NCBI GenBank assembly: GCA_016871275.1
Contig: VFZG01000008.1
Coordinates: 1-64,000, forward strand
DNA from: Acidimicrobiia bacterium
GTDB taxonomy: Bacteria > Acidobacteriota > Vicinamibacteria > Vicinamibacterales > UBA2999
Reading direction: 5' to 3'
Length of the DNA stretch: 64,000 bases
A program made the translations under genes and the position numbers. The notes under the pieces are model-generated. The model was not told the origin of the DNA and searched no databases. It worked only from the letters and a program-made list of their open reading frames with translations. How positions within the stretch are numbered: position 1 is the first letter of the stretch; the number at the start of each line of letters is the position of its first letter. Below, in pieces: positions 9,597 to 17,187 of the stretch.

Positions 9597-10841
9597 ATGG
9601 CCGTGCCGCCCAGTCCCCCGGCCTCCGCCGATCTCCGTACCGCCCAGTTGAGCGACATTGCCGCGGCCGCCGGCACGCCGTGCTACGTCTACGACGCCGG
9701 CGCCATTCGCGCCGCCTACCGCACGCTCGATGCGGCGTTCGACGGCTATCCCCACGCCATTCACTACGCCCTCAAGGCCAACTCGTCGCTGGCCATCGTG
9801 CGTCTCCTGCAGGCGCTCGGCAGCCACGCCGATGCCAATTCGCCTGGTGAAATCGACGTCGCGCTGCGCTGCGGGTTTCGACCGGCGCAGATCGTCTTCA
9901 CCGGCGTCGGCAAGAGCGCCGCCGAGATCGATCGCGCGGTCGCGCTCGGGCTGCTGGCCATCAATGTCGAATCGCCCGGTGAGCTCGAGCGGATCGATCA
10001 GCGCGCCATCGCCCAGGGTGTGCGCGCGGCGGTGGCGCTGCGCGTCAATCCCGACATCGACGCCAGGAGCCACCCGCACATCTCGACCGGACTGAAGTCG
10101 AACAAGTTCGGCGTGCCCATCGAGGAAGCGCCGGCGCTGTTCCGCGAGATGGCGTCGCGCCGCGGGTTGCGGCCGGTCGGCGCGCACGTGCACATCGGCT
10201 CGCAGATCACCACGCTCGAGCCGCTCGGCCACGCCGCGGCAGCGGTCGTGGCGCTGGCGCGCGAGCTGCGCGCTGACGGCATCGAGCTGCAGCATCTCGA
10301 CATGGGCGGCGGGCTCGGCATTTCCTACGATGGCAGCGCCGTCGTGAATCCGGCGGAGTACGTGCGCGCGCTGGTGGCCGCCACGCGCGGCAGCGCCCTC
10401 ACGGTCGCCATCGAGCCGGGACGCGTGCTGGCTGGACCGGCCGGCGTGCTGCTGGCGCGGGTGGTCGACGTCAAACAGTTTCCGGGCGCCAAGCGGTTCG
10501 TCGTGCTCGATGCCGGCATGACGGAATTGATGCGGCCGGCGCTCTACAACGCCTATCACCGCATTGAACCGTTGTGCCGGCGAGACGGCGCGGAGGTCCC
10601 GACGGACATCGTGGGTCCGATTTGCGAGAGCACCGACGCCTACGCTCGTGACCGCCACTTTCCGCCGGTGGACGTCGGCGATCTCGTGGTGGTCCGCGAC
10701 GTCGGCGCCTACGGCGCGGTGATGGGGCACACCTACCTGCGGCGGCCGCTGCCTCCCGAGGTGCTGGTCGACGGCTCGGCGTGGCGCATCATCCGCCGCC
10801 GTCAAACGCTCGACGAACTGCTCGCATTGGAATCGGAATGA
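9597..10841 (+). CDS. lysA: Diaminopimelate decarboxylase
   Basis: PLP motif HYALKANSSLAI, HVHIGSQI, GGGLGI, EPGRVLAGPAG, GPICESTD. GTG at 9603 is an alternative start. Confidence 0.93.
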   Translation: MAVPPSPPASADLRTAQLSDIAAAAGTPCYVYDAGAIRAAYRTLDAAFDGYPHAIHYALKANSSLAIVRLLQALGSHADANSPGEIDVALRCGFRPAQIVFTGVGKSAAEIDRAVALGLLAINVESPGELERIDQRAIAQGVRAAVALRVNPDIDARSHPHISTGLKSNKFGVPIEEAPALFREMASRRGLRPVGAHVHIGSQITTLEPLGHAAAAVVALARELRADGIELQHLDMGGGLGISYDGSAVVNPAEYVRALVAATRGSALTVAIEPGRVLAGPAGVLLARVVDVKQFPGAKRFVVLDAGMTELMRPALYNAYHRIEPLCRRDGAEVPTDIVGPICESTDAYARDRHFPPVDVGDLVVVRDVGAYGAVMGHTYLRRPLPPEVLVDGSAWRIIRRRQTLDELLALESE

Positions 10842-11467
10842 CCGGCAGTCCATCAGGCCATCAGGCCATCGGGCCATCGGGCCATCTCATTGCATTCGAG
10901 GGACTCGATCAAAGCGGAAAGCAGACGCAGGCGGAACGATTGCTCGCAGCGTTTCGCGCCGCCGGGCGCAACGCGGAATTCCTGACCTTCCCTGCATACA
11001 CCACGGCGCTCGGCCAGGAGATCGAGCGCGCGTTGCGGGGCGAGCGGCACTACCAGCCTGACACGCTGCAACTGATCTACATTGCCAATCGCTTCGAGTT
11101 TCGCGAGCGCATGCAGGCACGGCTCGCCGCCGGGACCATGGTGGTGTGCGACCGGTATCTGGCGTCGAGCATCGCCTATGGCGAAGCGCAGGGCGTCGAC
11201 CCGCAGTGGCTGACCGACATTCAGCAGGCCTTGCCGCAGCCGTCGCTGACGCTGTTGATGGACATGTCGCCGTCGGTGTCGCTGACGCGCAAGCAGGCCG
11301 ACCGCGACAAATTCGAACGCGACATGCCGCTGCTGGAGCGGGTTCGTGACAGCTACCGCCGGCAGGCCGAAGCGCCACACTGGGCTCGCATCGACGCGGA
11401 ACAGGACAAGGACGCGGTGTCGAGGGCCGTGATCAGCGCTGTTCGATCACGACTCGGGCTGTTGTAG
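10838..11467 (+). CDS. tmk: Thymidylate kinase
   Basis: FEGLDQSGKQTQAERL P-loop, DRYLASSIAYGEAQG, ATGA overlap with lysA. The N-terminus lies in a repeat, so the start is uncertain. Confidence 0.88.
   Translation: MTGSPSGHQAIGPSGHLIAFEGLDQSGKQTQAERLLAAFRAAGRNAEFLTFPAYTTALGQEIERALRGERHYQPDTLQLIYIANRFEFRERMQARLAAGTMVVCDRYLASSIAYGEAQGVDPQWLTDIQQALPQPSLTLLMDMSPSVSLTRKQADRDKFERDMPLLERVRDSYRRQAEAPHWARIDAEQDKDAVSRAVISAVRSRLGLL
10851..10889. repeat. Degenerate ~8-bp tandem repeat (AGGCCATC-like) at the 5' end of tmk
   Basis: catcaggccatcaggccatcgggccatcgggccatctca. Confidence 0.75.
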
Positions 11468-11513
11468 CCTCGCGAGATCGCCAGCCCGGAGGCGGCGGCC
11501 GGGGCCACCCATG

Positions 11514-12173
11514 TCACTGTCGATTCACGACCCGCGCGGCGGTGATCGCCCTCACTTCCTTCACCCCCGAATGTTTCAGCACCCTGGCGCACGCGTCGAG
11601 CGTCGCGCCCGTCGTGGCCACGTCGTCGACGAGGATGGCGATCAGGGATCGGGGATCAGGAATCGGGGAGCGCGGATCAGGGGCAAATTCGAACGCGTGC
11701 CTGACGTTGGCCTGCCGCAGTTCCCTGGGCAGGTCAATCTGCGGCTTCGTGAACACGACGCGCTTGACCAGCCGTGCGACCGGCAGGCCCAATGTGCCGG
11801 CCAGGTCCTCGGCCTGGTTGAAGCCGCGCTCGAATTCGCGCCGCGGGTGAAGGGGCACCGGCACCACCACGTCGGCGCCCTCCAGCAGCGCCTCGGCGGT
11901 TGACCGCATCAACGCTCCCAGCGGCGGAGCGATCGAGCGCCGGCGCTCGTACTTGAGCGCGTGGATGATCTCCTTCATGCGCCCCTCATAGCGATCGACC
12001 GCGCAGGACCAGTCGACGCCGTCGCCGCGACGCCGATCGATCAGCCGCCGCGCGAGGCGCAGGTGCGCCCAGCAGTCGTCGCAGACGGCGCCGTTCAGCG
12101 GATGGCGCAGCCGCCGCCGGCAACCGGCACACGGCGGCTCGAAGACGGTCGAGAGAAGAACATCAAGCGATGT
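11514..12173 (-). CDS. comF: ComF family phosphoribosyltransferase-like protein
   Basis: CAGCRRRL zinc ribbon, VVPVPLHPRREFERGFNQAE, LVDDVATTGATLDACARVLK PRPP motif. 5' end uncertain; overlaps rsfS. Confidence 0.85.
   Translation of the reverse strand, partial: TSLDVLLSTVFEPPCAGCRRRLRHPLNGAVCDDCWAHLRLARRLIDRRRGDGVDWSCAVDRYEGRMKEIIHALKYERRRSIAPPLGALMRSTAEALLEGADVVVPVPLHPRREFERGFNQAEDLAGTLGLPVARLVKRVVFTKPQIDLPRELRQANVRHAFEFAPDPRSPIPDPRSLIAILVDDVATTGATLDACARVLKHSGVKEVRAITAARVVNRQ
11640..11684. repeat. GATCAGG-type 7-bp-period repeat inside comF
   Basis: gatcagggatcggggatcaggaatcggggagcgcggatcaggggc; encodes PDPRSPIPDPRSLIA on the minus strand. Confidence 0.8.
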
Positions 12174-12564
12174 CCGGATACTCGATCCGGGAGGCGCTGC
12201 CCCACAGGCGATCGAGTCCGTAGAAGTCGCGGGCGTGCTTCGAGAAGATGTGGACGACGAAATCGAAGTAGTCGAGCAGGATCCACTCGGCGCGCGCGTA
12301 GCCTTCCACCAGCGACGGACGCTGCTTGTGACCCTCGAGAACCTCTTCGACTGCGTCGGCAATGGCCTGCACCTGCCGCGGATTCGACGCCGAGCAAATC
12401 ACGAAGTAGTCGGTGAAGGCGCCGGCCTTCTTCAGGTCGAGCACCACCACGCCGGTGGCTTTCCGGTCCTGCGCCGCATCAATCGCGGCCTGCACCGCGT
12501 TCGGCACCTTGGGTGAAGTCTTCGTCTTCTTGACGGGTTTCCGCTGGCTCGTGGTCTTTGCCAT
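12163..12564 (-). CDS. rsfS: Ribosome silencing factor
   Basis: VVVLDLKKAGAFTDYFVICSASNPRQVQAIADAVEE; neighbour of nadD. Confidence 0.92.
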   Translation of the reverse strand: MAKTTSQRKPVKKTKTSPKVPNAVQAAIDAAQDRKATGVVVLDLKKAGAFTDYFVICSASNPRQVQAIADAVEEVLEGHKQRPSLVEGYARAEWILLDYFDFVVHIFSKHARDFYGLDRLWGSASRIEYPDIA

Positions 12565-12573
12565 GCAAGTTGC

Positions 12574-13236
12574 TTACCGATAGAGGCGGTGCGTCCGGAT
12601 GTAGCGCTCGACGGCATCCGGCACCAGGCCGGAGAGGCGTTCTCCGGCACGAACACGACGGCGAATTTCGGTGGAGGAGACGTCGGGGGTGTGGGCTTCG
12701 ACGACAATCACGCGTGTTTGAGCGGTTGACGGGCGGCTGAAGGCCGACGGCACTCGTGCACGCACTGAGTCTAACGTGATTCCGGGCCGGGAGACGACGA
12801 CGAAGTTGGCGAGGTCCAGGACGGCGGGGTAGCGTGACCACGTGGCAATTTCCGCAAACGCATCGGCGCCGGCAATGAAGAAAAGCTGCGTACCCTTCGA
12901 CTGGCGCAGCCCCTCGCTTCGCGATCCGCTCCGCTCGCTCAGGGCAGGCCCCCATGCCTCGCCCAATTCGAGCAGCGTGTCGTAGGTATACGACAGACCC
13001 TCGCGGTCGATCTCGACGCGCGATGCGGACCAGCCGGGGTTCGACGTCGCGGCCAGCTGGGCCATCTTAAAGCGATCTTCGGCGCTGGCGGTGGTGGGAT
13101 CGGCGCGGTGGGGCGGGATGCGGGATGGGACCAGCACCAGGTTGTGCAGCGCCAGCGCCCGCTGTGCCGCGTCGGCCGCGGCGATGTGGCCGAGATGAAT
13201 CGGATCGAACGTGCCGCCCAGTACGCCGAGTGTCAT
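12574..13236 (-). CDS. nadD: Nicotinate-nucleotide adenylyltransferase
   Basis: GVLGGTFDPIHLGHI, IPPHR, FFIAGADAFAEIATWSRYP, STEIRRRVRAG. Confidence 0.93.
   Translation of the reverse strand: MTLGVLGGTFDPIHLGHIAAADAAQRALALHNLVLVPSRIPPHRADPTTASAEDRFKMAQLAATSNPGWSASRVEIDREGLSYTYDTLLELGEAWGPALSERSGSRSEGLRQSKGTQLFFIAGADAFAEIATWSRYPAVLDLANFVVVSRPGITLDSVRARVPSAFSRPSTAQTRVIVVEAHTPDVSSTEIRRRVRAGERLSGLVPDAVERYIRTHRLYR
12892..12950. repeat. Palindrome-rich insertion inside nadD
   Basis: cccttcgactggcgcagcccctcgcttcgcgatccgctccgctcgctcagggcaggccc; encodes GPALSERSGSRSEGLRQSKG. Confidence 0.6.
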
Positions 13237-14375
13237 TGCCGGCGCTTCTTGCTCGCCTTGCCCGAGCGCAGAGGGGGCATCAGCGCCGGGTTGTAATCTC
13301 CCGGCAGCGCGCGTGCTTCTTCCTCTTCGTCCCCGAGCTCGACCGCCTCGAGCTCGGCTGCACGCGCCTTGGCGATGATCGGCCACGCCGCCTCGATCAG
13401 GTCCCTCGTGCCCTCGCCCGTCACCGCCGAGATCCTGAAGAACCTGAGCTTCAGCTTCGTCGCGCGCTTCTCGAGGGCGGTGACGCGCGTGGGGTCGTCA
13501 ATCGCGTCGATCTTGTTGGCCGCCACGAGCTGCGGCTTCTCCAGCATCTCGGGGTTGAACAGTTCCAGCTCGCGCAGAATGATGTCGAAGTCTTCGACCG
13601 GAGCGCGCCCGGACGCGCCCGATACGTCGACCAGGTGTATCAACACCTTCGTGCGCTCGACGTGGCGGAGAAACTGATGGCCCAGGCCATGCCCTTCGTG
13701 GGCGCCCTCGATCAGGCCCGGGACGTCCGCCACCACGAAGCTGCGATCGCCGCTCAACGCCACCACGCCGAGATTCGGCGTGAGCGTCGTGAACGGGTAG
13801 TCGGCAATCTTCGGCCTGGCCGCCGAGATGACCGAGATGAGCGTCGACTTGCCGGCGTTGGGGAAGCCCACCAGGCCGACGTCCGCGAGTAGTTTCAGCG
13901 TGAGATGCAGGTCGAATTCCTCGCCCGGTTCTCCCGGCTGCACCTTGCGCGGCGCGCGATTCGTGGAGGTGGCAAAGTGCGCGTTGCCCAGCCCGCCGCG
14001 GCCGCCCCTGGCCAGCAGCACGCGCTGTCCGACCGTGGTGAGGTCTGCGACTTCGATCAGCCCGCCGGTCTCGGGATCCCTCTTGTGGATCAGCGTGCCC
14101 ACCGGCACCGGGATCTCGAGGTCCTTGCCGGCGCGCCCGGTCCGCAGCGCCCCGGCGCCGTTGCCGCCGCGCTGGGCCTTGTAGTCGGGATTGAACTGGA
14201 AGTGCACGAGCGTGTTGCGATGCGGATCGGCGACCGCGTACACGGAACCGCCGCCGCCGCCGTTACCGCCGTCGGGCCCGCCGCGCGGGACGAACTTCTC
14301 ACGGCGGAAACTCAGGGAGCCGCTGCCGCCGTGTCCGGATTGAACGTGAATGTCGACTTCGTCGACGAATTGCAT
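13233..14375 (-). CDS. obgE: GTPase Obg
   Basis: FVDEVDIHVQSGHGGSGSLSFRREKFVPRGGPDGGNGGGGGSVY; GFPNAGKSTLI; DVPGLIEGAHEGHGLGHQFLRH. Confidence 0.96.
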   Translation of the reverse strand: MQFVDEVDIHVQSGHGGSGSLSFRREKFVPRGGPDGGNGGGGGSVYAVADPHRNTLVHFQFNPDYKAQRGGNGAGALRTGRAGKDLEIPVPVGTLIHKRDPETGGLIEVADLTTVGQRVLLARGGRGGLGNAHFATSTNRAPRKVQPGEPGEEFDLHLTLKLLADVGLVGFPNAGKSTLISVISAARPKIADYPFTTLTPNLGVVALSGDRSFVVADVPGLIEGAHEGHGLGHQFLRHVERTKVLIHLVDVSGASGRAPVEDFDIILRELELFNPEMLEKPQLVAANKIDAIDDPTRVTALEKRATKLKLRFFRISAVTGEGTRDLIEAAWPIIAKARAAELEAVELGDEEEEARALPGDYNPALMPPLRSGKASKKRRQ

Positions 14376-14376
14376 G

Positions 14377-14453
14377 GGGACTGGTTGCTAGCTGCTGGTT
14401 GTCGGTGGCCAGGTAGGAGACCGCACCCTGCCAACCAGCCACCAGCCACTACT
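14377..14453. repeat. CTGGTTG-type degenerate repeat with inverted arms between obgE and rpmA
   Basis: ggggactggttgctagctgctggttgtcggtggcc ... ccaaccagccaccagccactact. Confidence 0.65.
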
Positions 14454-14706
14454 CAACAGGAAGAATCGAAATGCGGCGTCCGCGCGAGCCGTGATCTTCG
14501 AACTTCACCTTGCCCGCGACCTTGGCAAACAGCGTGTCGTCCTTGCCGAGACCGACGTTGAGGCCCGGCAGGTACTTGCGACCGCGCTGGCGCACGAGAA
14601 TCGATCCGCCGGTCACGAGGTTGCCTTCAAAGCGCTTGACGCCGAGGCGCTGCGAGTTGCTGTCGCGTCCGTTGCGCGACGATCCCTGTCCTTTTTTTGT
14701 TGCCAT
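14449..14706 (-). CDS. rpmA: 50S ribosomal protein bL27
   Basis: [45 protein letters not shown]. Confidence 0.96.
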   Translation of the reverse strand: MATKKGQGSSRNGRDSNSQRLGVKRFEGNLVTGGSILVRQRGRKYLPGLNVGLGKDDTLFAKVAGKVKFEDHGSRGRRISILPVE

Positions 14707-14709
14707 TGC

Positions 14710-15027
14710 TTACACCTGAATGTCGGTGATGCGGACGCGCGTGAACTGGGAGCGGTGCCCCTTGGTCCGACGGTACTGCTTGCGCCGCTTCTTCTTGAAC
14801 ACGCGAATCTTCTTGGTCTTGTCCAGTTCGCCGATCACGCCCAGCACTTTGGCGCCGGCCACGAACGGGGTGCCCGCCGTGACGTCGCCGTTGTCGTTGC
14901 TGACGAGCAGGACCTGGTCGAACGACACCTTGCCGCCCGATTCGCCGGCCCTGTGGCCGTCAATCGCGATGACGGCGCCCGGCTCGACGCGGAACTGGCG
15001 GCCTGAGGTCTGAATGATTGCAAACAC
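14710..15027 (-). CDS. rplU: 50S ribosomal protein bL21
   Basis: MFAIIQTSGRQFRVEPG...FKKKRRKQYRRTKGHRSQFTRVRI. Confidence 0.96.
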   Translation of the reverse strand: MFAIIQTSGRQFRVEPGAVIAIDGHRAGESGGKVSFDQVLLVSNDNGDVTAGTPFVAGAKVLGVIGELDKTKKIRVFKKKRRKQYRRTKGHRSQFTRVRITDIQV

Positions 15028-15070
15028 GTGGAAATCTCCCCAGTTAAAGAACTCTCAAGGATAGCACGGG

Positions 15071-15105
15071 GCAGGCCTATTGGCCTATTGGCTTACTGGC
15101 CTACC
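15071..15105. repeat. TATTGGCC-type 8-bp-period repeat downstream of the 15101-15898 gene
   Basis: gcaggcctattggcctattggcttactggcctacc. Confidence 0.75.
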
Positions 15106-15898
15106 GCAAGAGCGTGCGGGTTCCCTTTATCTTCTGTGCGCTCAACGTGTTAAGGAACGCCGGCAGGAGGCGGTCCATCAGCTCGAAGTACGAGGAGAGA
15201 GCCGGGGTCTGCTGGGTGGCGTTGTAGAGAATCTCTTCACGGAACGTCTCAGTGTGGAGGGTCTCGCCGGTCCGCCCGTCAATGAAGATGAACGTCGGGC
15301 GCAGGACGAACCCCTTGCGTTCCATATAGGTCCGGACCGGCACCACCATGCGGCGGCCGAACGAGTCGTACGACTCCTGCTCGCGCTGCACGAAGCCCGA
15401 TCGCTGCTGCGGGGCGAACAGCACCGCGCCGGTGACGATCAGCGGCTGCTGGTACTCCTCACCGATGCGCTTCCAATAGGCGACGTTGGCAAACACGTGC
15501 TGATACTGCTCGAGGTCTTTTTCGTCGTTGATGACGACCTTTGCGGGATCCTGCGGCGCCGGCGCGGCCTGCTGATCGGGCACGGGCGGCGCATCGTCGT
15601 CGCCCGAGGCCCGCTTGGCGACTTCCAGGAGCGGCAATGTGTCGGCGTCGACCACCCGCATGAGGCCTTTGTTGCGCAATTGGCTTCGCAGCAGCCGCAC
15701 CGTCTCCATGTTGGCGTCGACATCTTCATTTTCCCCGGCGATGAAGCCGGCGATGAAGATGCGCTGGAACGCCGAAGTGTCCAGCTTGGGCTGGATCGGC
15801 GTCTCGATCGGAATCTCGGTGTAGCTGCTGCACGCCGCAAGCCATGCGACGAGCATCAGGGTGAGACTAGCGCCCGTCTTTCTGAGCCACGCGGTCAT
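15101..15898 (-). CDS. Putative lipoprotein of unknown function
   Basis: Lipobox-like LMLVAWLAACSS; 265 aa; start at MTAWLRK. Confidence 0.75.
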   Translation of the reverse strand: MTAWLRKTGASLTLMLVAWLAACSSYTEIPIETPIQPKLDTSAFQRIFIAGFIAGENEDVDANMETVRLLRSQLRNKGLMRVVDADTLPLLEVAKRASGDDDAPPVPDQQAAPAPQDPAKVVINDEKDLEQYQHVFANVAYWKRIGEEYQQPLIVTGAVLFAPQQRSGFVQREQESYDSFGRRMVVPVRTYMERKGFVLRPTFIFIDGRTGETLHTETFREEILYNATQQTPALSSYFELMDRLLPAFLNTLSAQKIKGTRTLLR

Positions 15899-16223
15899 TG
15901 ATTTCCTTGAACAGGTCGTAGTTCTGCCGGACGAGCGCGTTGCCGGGGTCGAGCGCGAGCGCCTTGTCGTACGCCGCGCGGGCCTTCGCCAACTGACCCT
16001 CGTGCTCGTAGGCGACAGCGAGGTTGTTGAACGCTGCGGCGTAGGTGGGATCGATCTGGGCGGCGCGCTCCCAGCGATAGATCGCCTCTTTCCACAGACC
16101 ACGCTGCGCCACCTGGATGCCGAACTCGACTTGTTCCTTGGCCTGCCCTCGCGCATCGGCCCAGGCTGAGGGGGCCGACGCCAGGGCCAGGAACAGTGCG
16201 AGCGCCAGATGGCGGGAAGTCAC
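15867..16223 (-). CDS. TPR-repeat secreted protein
   Basis: Signal peptide plus TPR pattern (AAFNNLAVAYEHEGQLAKARAAYDKALALDPGN). Confidence 0.8.
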   Translation of the reverse strand: MTSRHLALALFLALASAPSAWADARGQAKEQVEFGIQVAQRGLWKEAIYRWERAAQIDPTYAAAFNNLAVAYEHEGQLAKARAAYDKALALDPGNALVRQNYDLFKEINDRVAQKDGR

Positions 16224-16243
16224 GGGTTTCCTACACCCACTAT

Positions 16244-16310
16244 AGATCGGGGATCAGGGATCGGGGATCAGGGAAATTCGCCCCTAATTCCTAATCCCGA
16301 TCCCTGTTAT
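16244..16310. repeat. GATCAGG-type repeat with inverted arm upstream of dprA
   Basis: gatcggggatcagggatcggggatcagggaaattcgcccctaattcctaatcccgatccctg. Confidence 0.85.
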
Positions 16311-16349
16311 CCTCATCCTGGTCAGGGGCAGCTTGCCGAGGTTCTGGCA

Positions 16350-17180
16350 ATGGACTGCATCCGTCTCGGTCATGCCGAGTACCCGCCGCTTCTGGCGGAG
16401 ATTTCCGACCCTCCAGCGTGCATTTGGACCCGTGGCGATCGCCGCGCGTTGACGGGAATTTCGGTCGCGATCATCGGTGCGCGGGCCGCGTCCCATGAAG
16501 GGCTGATCGCCGCGCGCGACATTGCGACCGACCTTGCCCGAGCCGGCGTGGTCGTGGTCAGCGGCCTGGCGAGGGGAGTCGACTCAGCCGCTCATTCGGG
16601 CGCGCTCGAGGGCGGCGGGCAGACCATCGCAGTCCTCGGCACCGGCATTGACCGCGTGTATCCGGCGGAACACGGCGATTTGGCGGAGCGAATCGCGGCA
16701 AGCGGGCTGCTCGTCACGGAGTTTCCGCCCGGCTCCCCTCCGGAGGCCTGGCACTTTCCGCGCCGCAATCGCATCATCAGCGGCCTCTCCAAAGCCATTG
16801 TCGTCGTCGAAGCCCGCGAAAAGAGCGGCTCGCTGATCACGGCCCGCCTCGCCGCCGATCAGGGCCGCGACGTGATGGCGGTTCCCGGATCCATCGTTGG
16901 CGGAAGGAACCGTGGCGCCAACGCCCTCTTGAGGGATGGGGCAAAGCTTGTAGAGTCTGCGGTCGATATTCTCCAAGAGCTTGGGTTGGATGGAGCCCCG
17001 GCACGCCGTTTCGCTGAGTGTGAAAGCGGCCAAGTTGTTGAATTTACAGTAGATGACATCGCCAGGCAGTTGCAGATTCCGGCTGGCGAGGCGCTGGCGC
17101 GCTTGCTGGACTGGGAGCTGACCGGAGAAATTCAACGGATTGGATCGGGCAGGTTCGTCCGAACACGGAGTAAGGTGTAA
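16350..17180 (+). CDS. dprA: DNA-processing protein DprA
   Basis: VVVSGLARGVDSAAHSGALEGGGQTIAVLGTGIDRVYP; GSLITARLAADQGRDVMAVPGSI. Confidence 0.93.
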   Translation: MDCIRLGHAEYPPLLAEISDPPACIWTRGDRRALTGISVAIIGARAASHEGLIAARDIATDLARAGVVVVSGLARGVDSAAHSGALEGGGQTIAVLGTGIDRVYPAEHGDLAERIAASGLLVTEFPPGSPPEAWHFPRRNRIISGLSKAIVVVEAREKSGSLITARLAADQGRDVMAVPGSIVGGRNRGANALLRDGAKLVESAVDILQELGLDGAPARRFAECESGQVVEFTVDDIARQLQIPAGEALARLLDWELTGEIQRIGSGRFVRTRSKV

Positions 17181-17187
17181 GACTCGA

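Noticed and set aside
9573-10877. N-terminal extension of the 638-aa ECF sigma ORF across lysA
   Set aside because: The extension is antisense to lysA and non-domain-like; a normal-sized sigma factor begins at 9572 or 9551.
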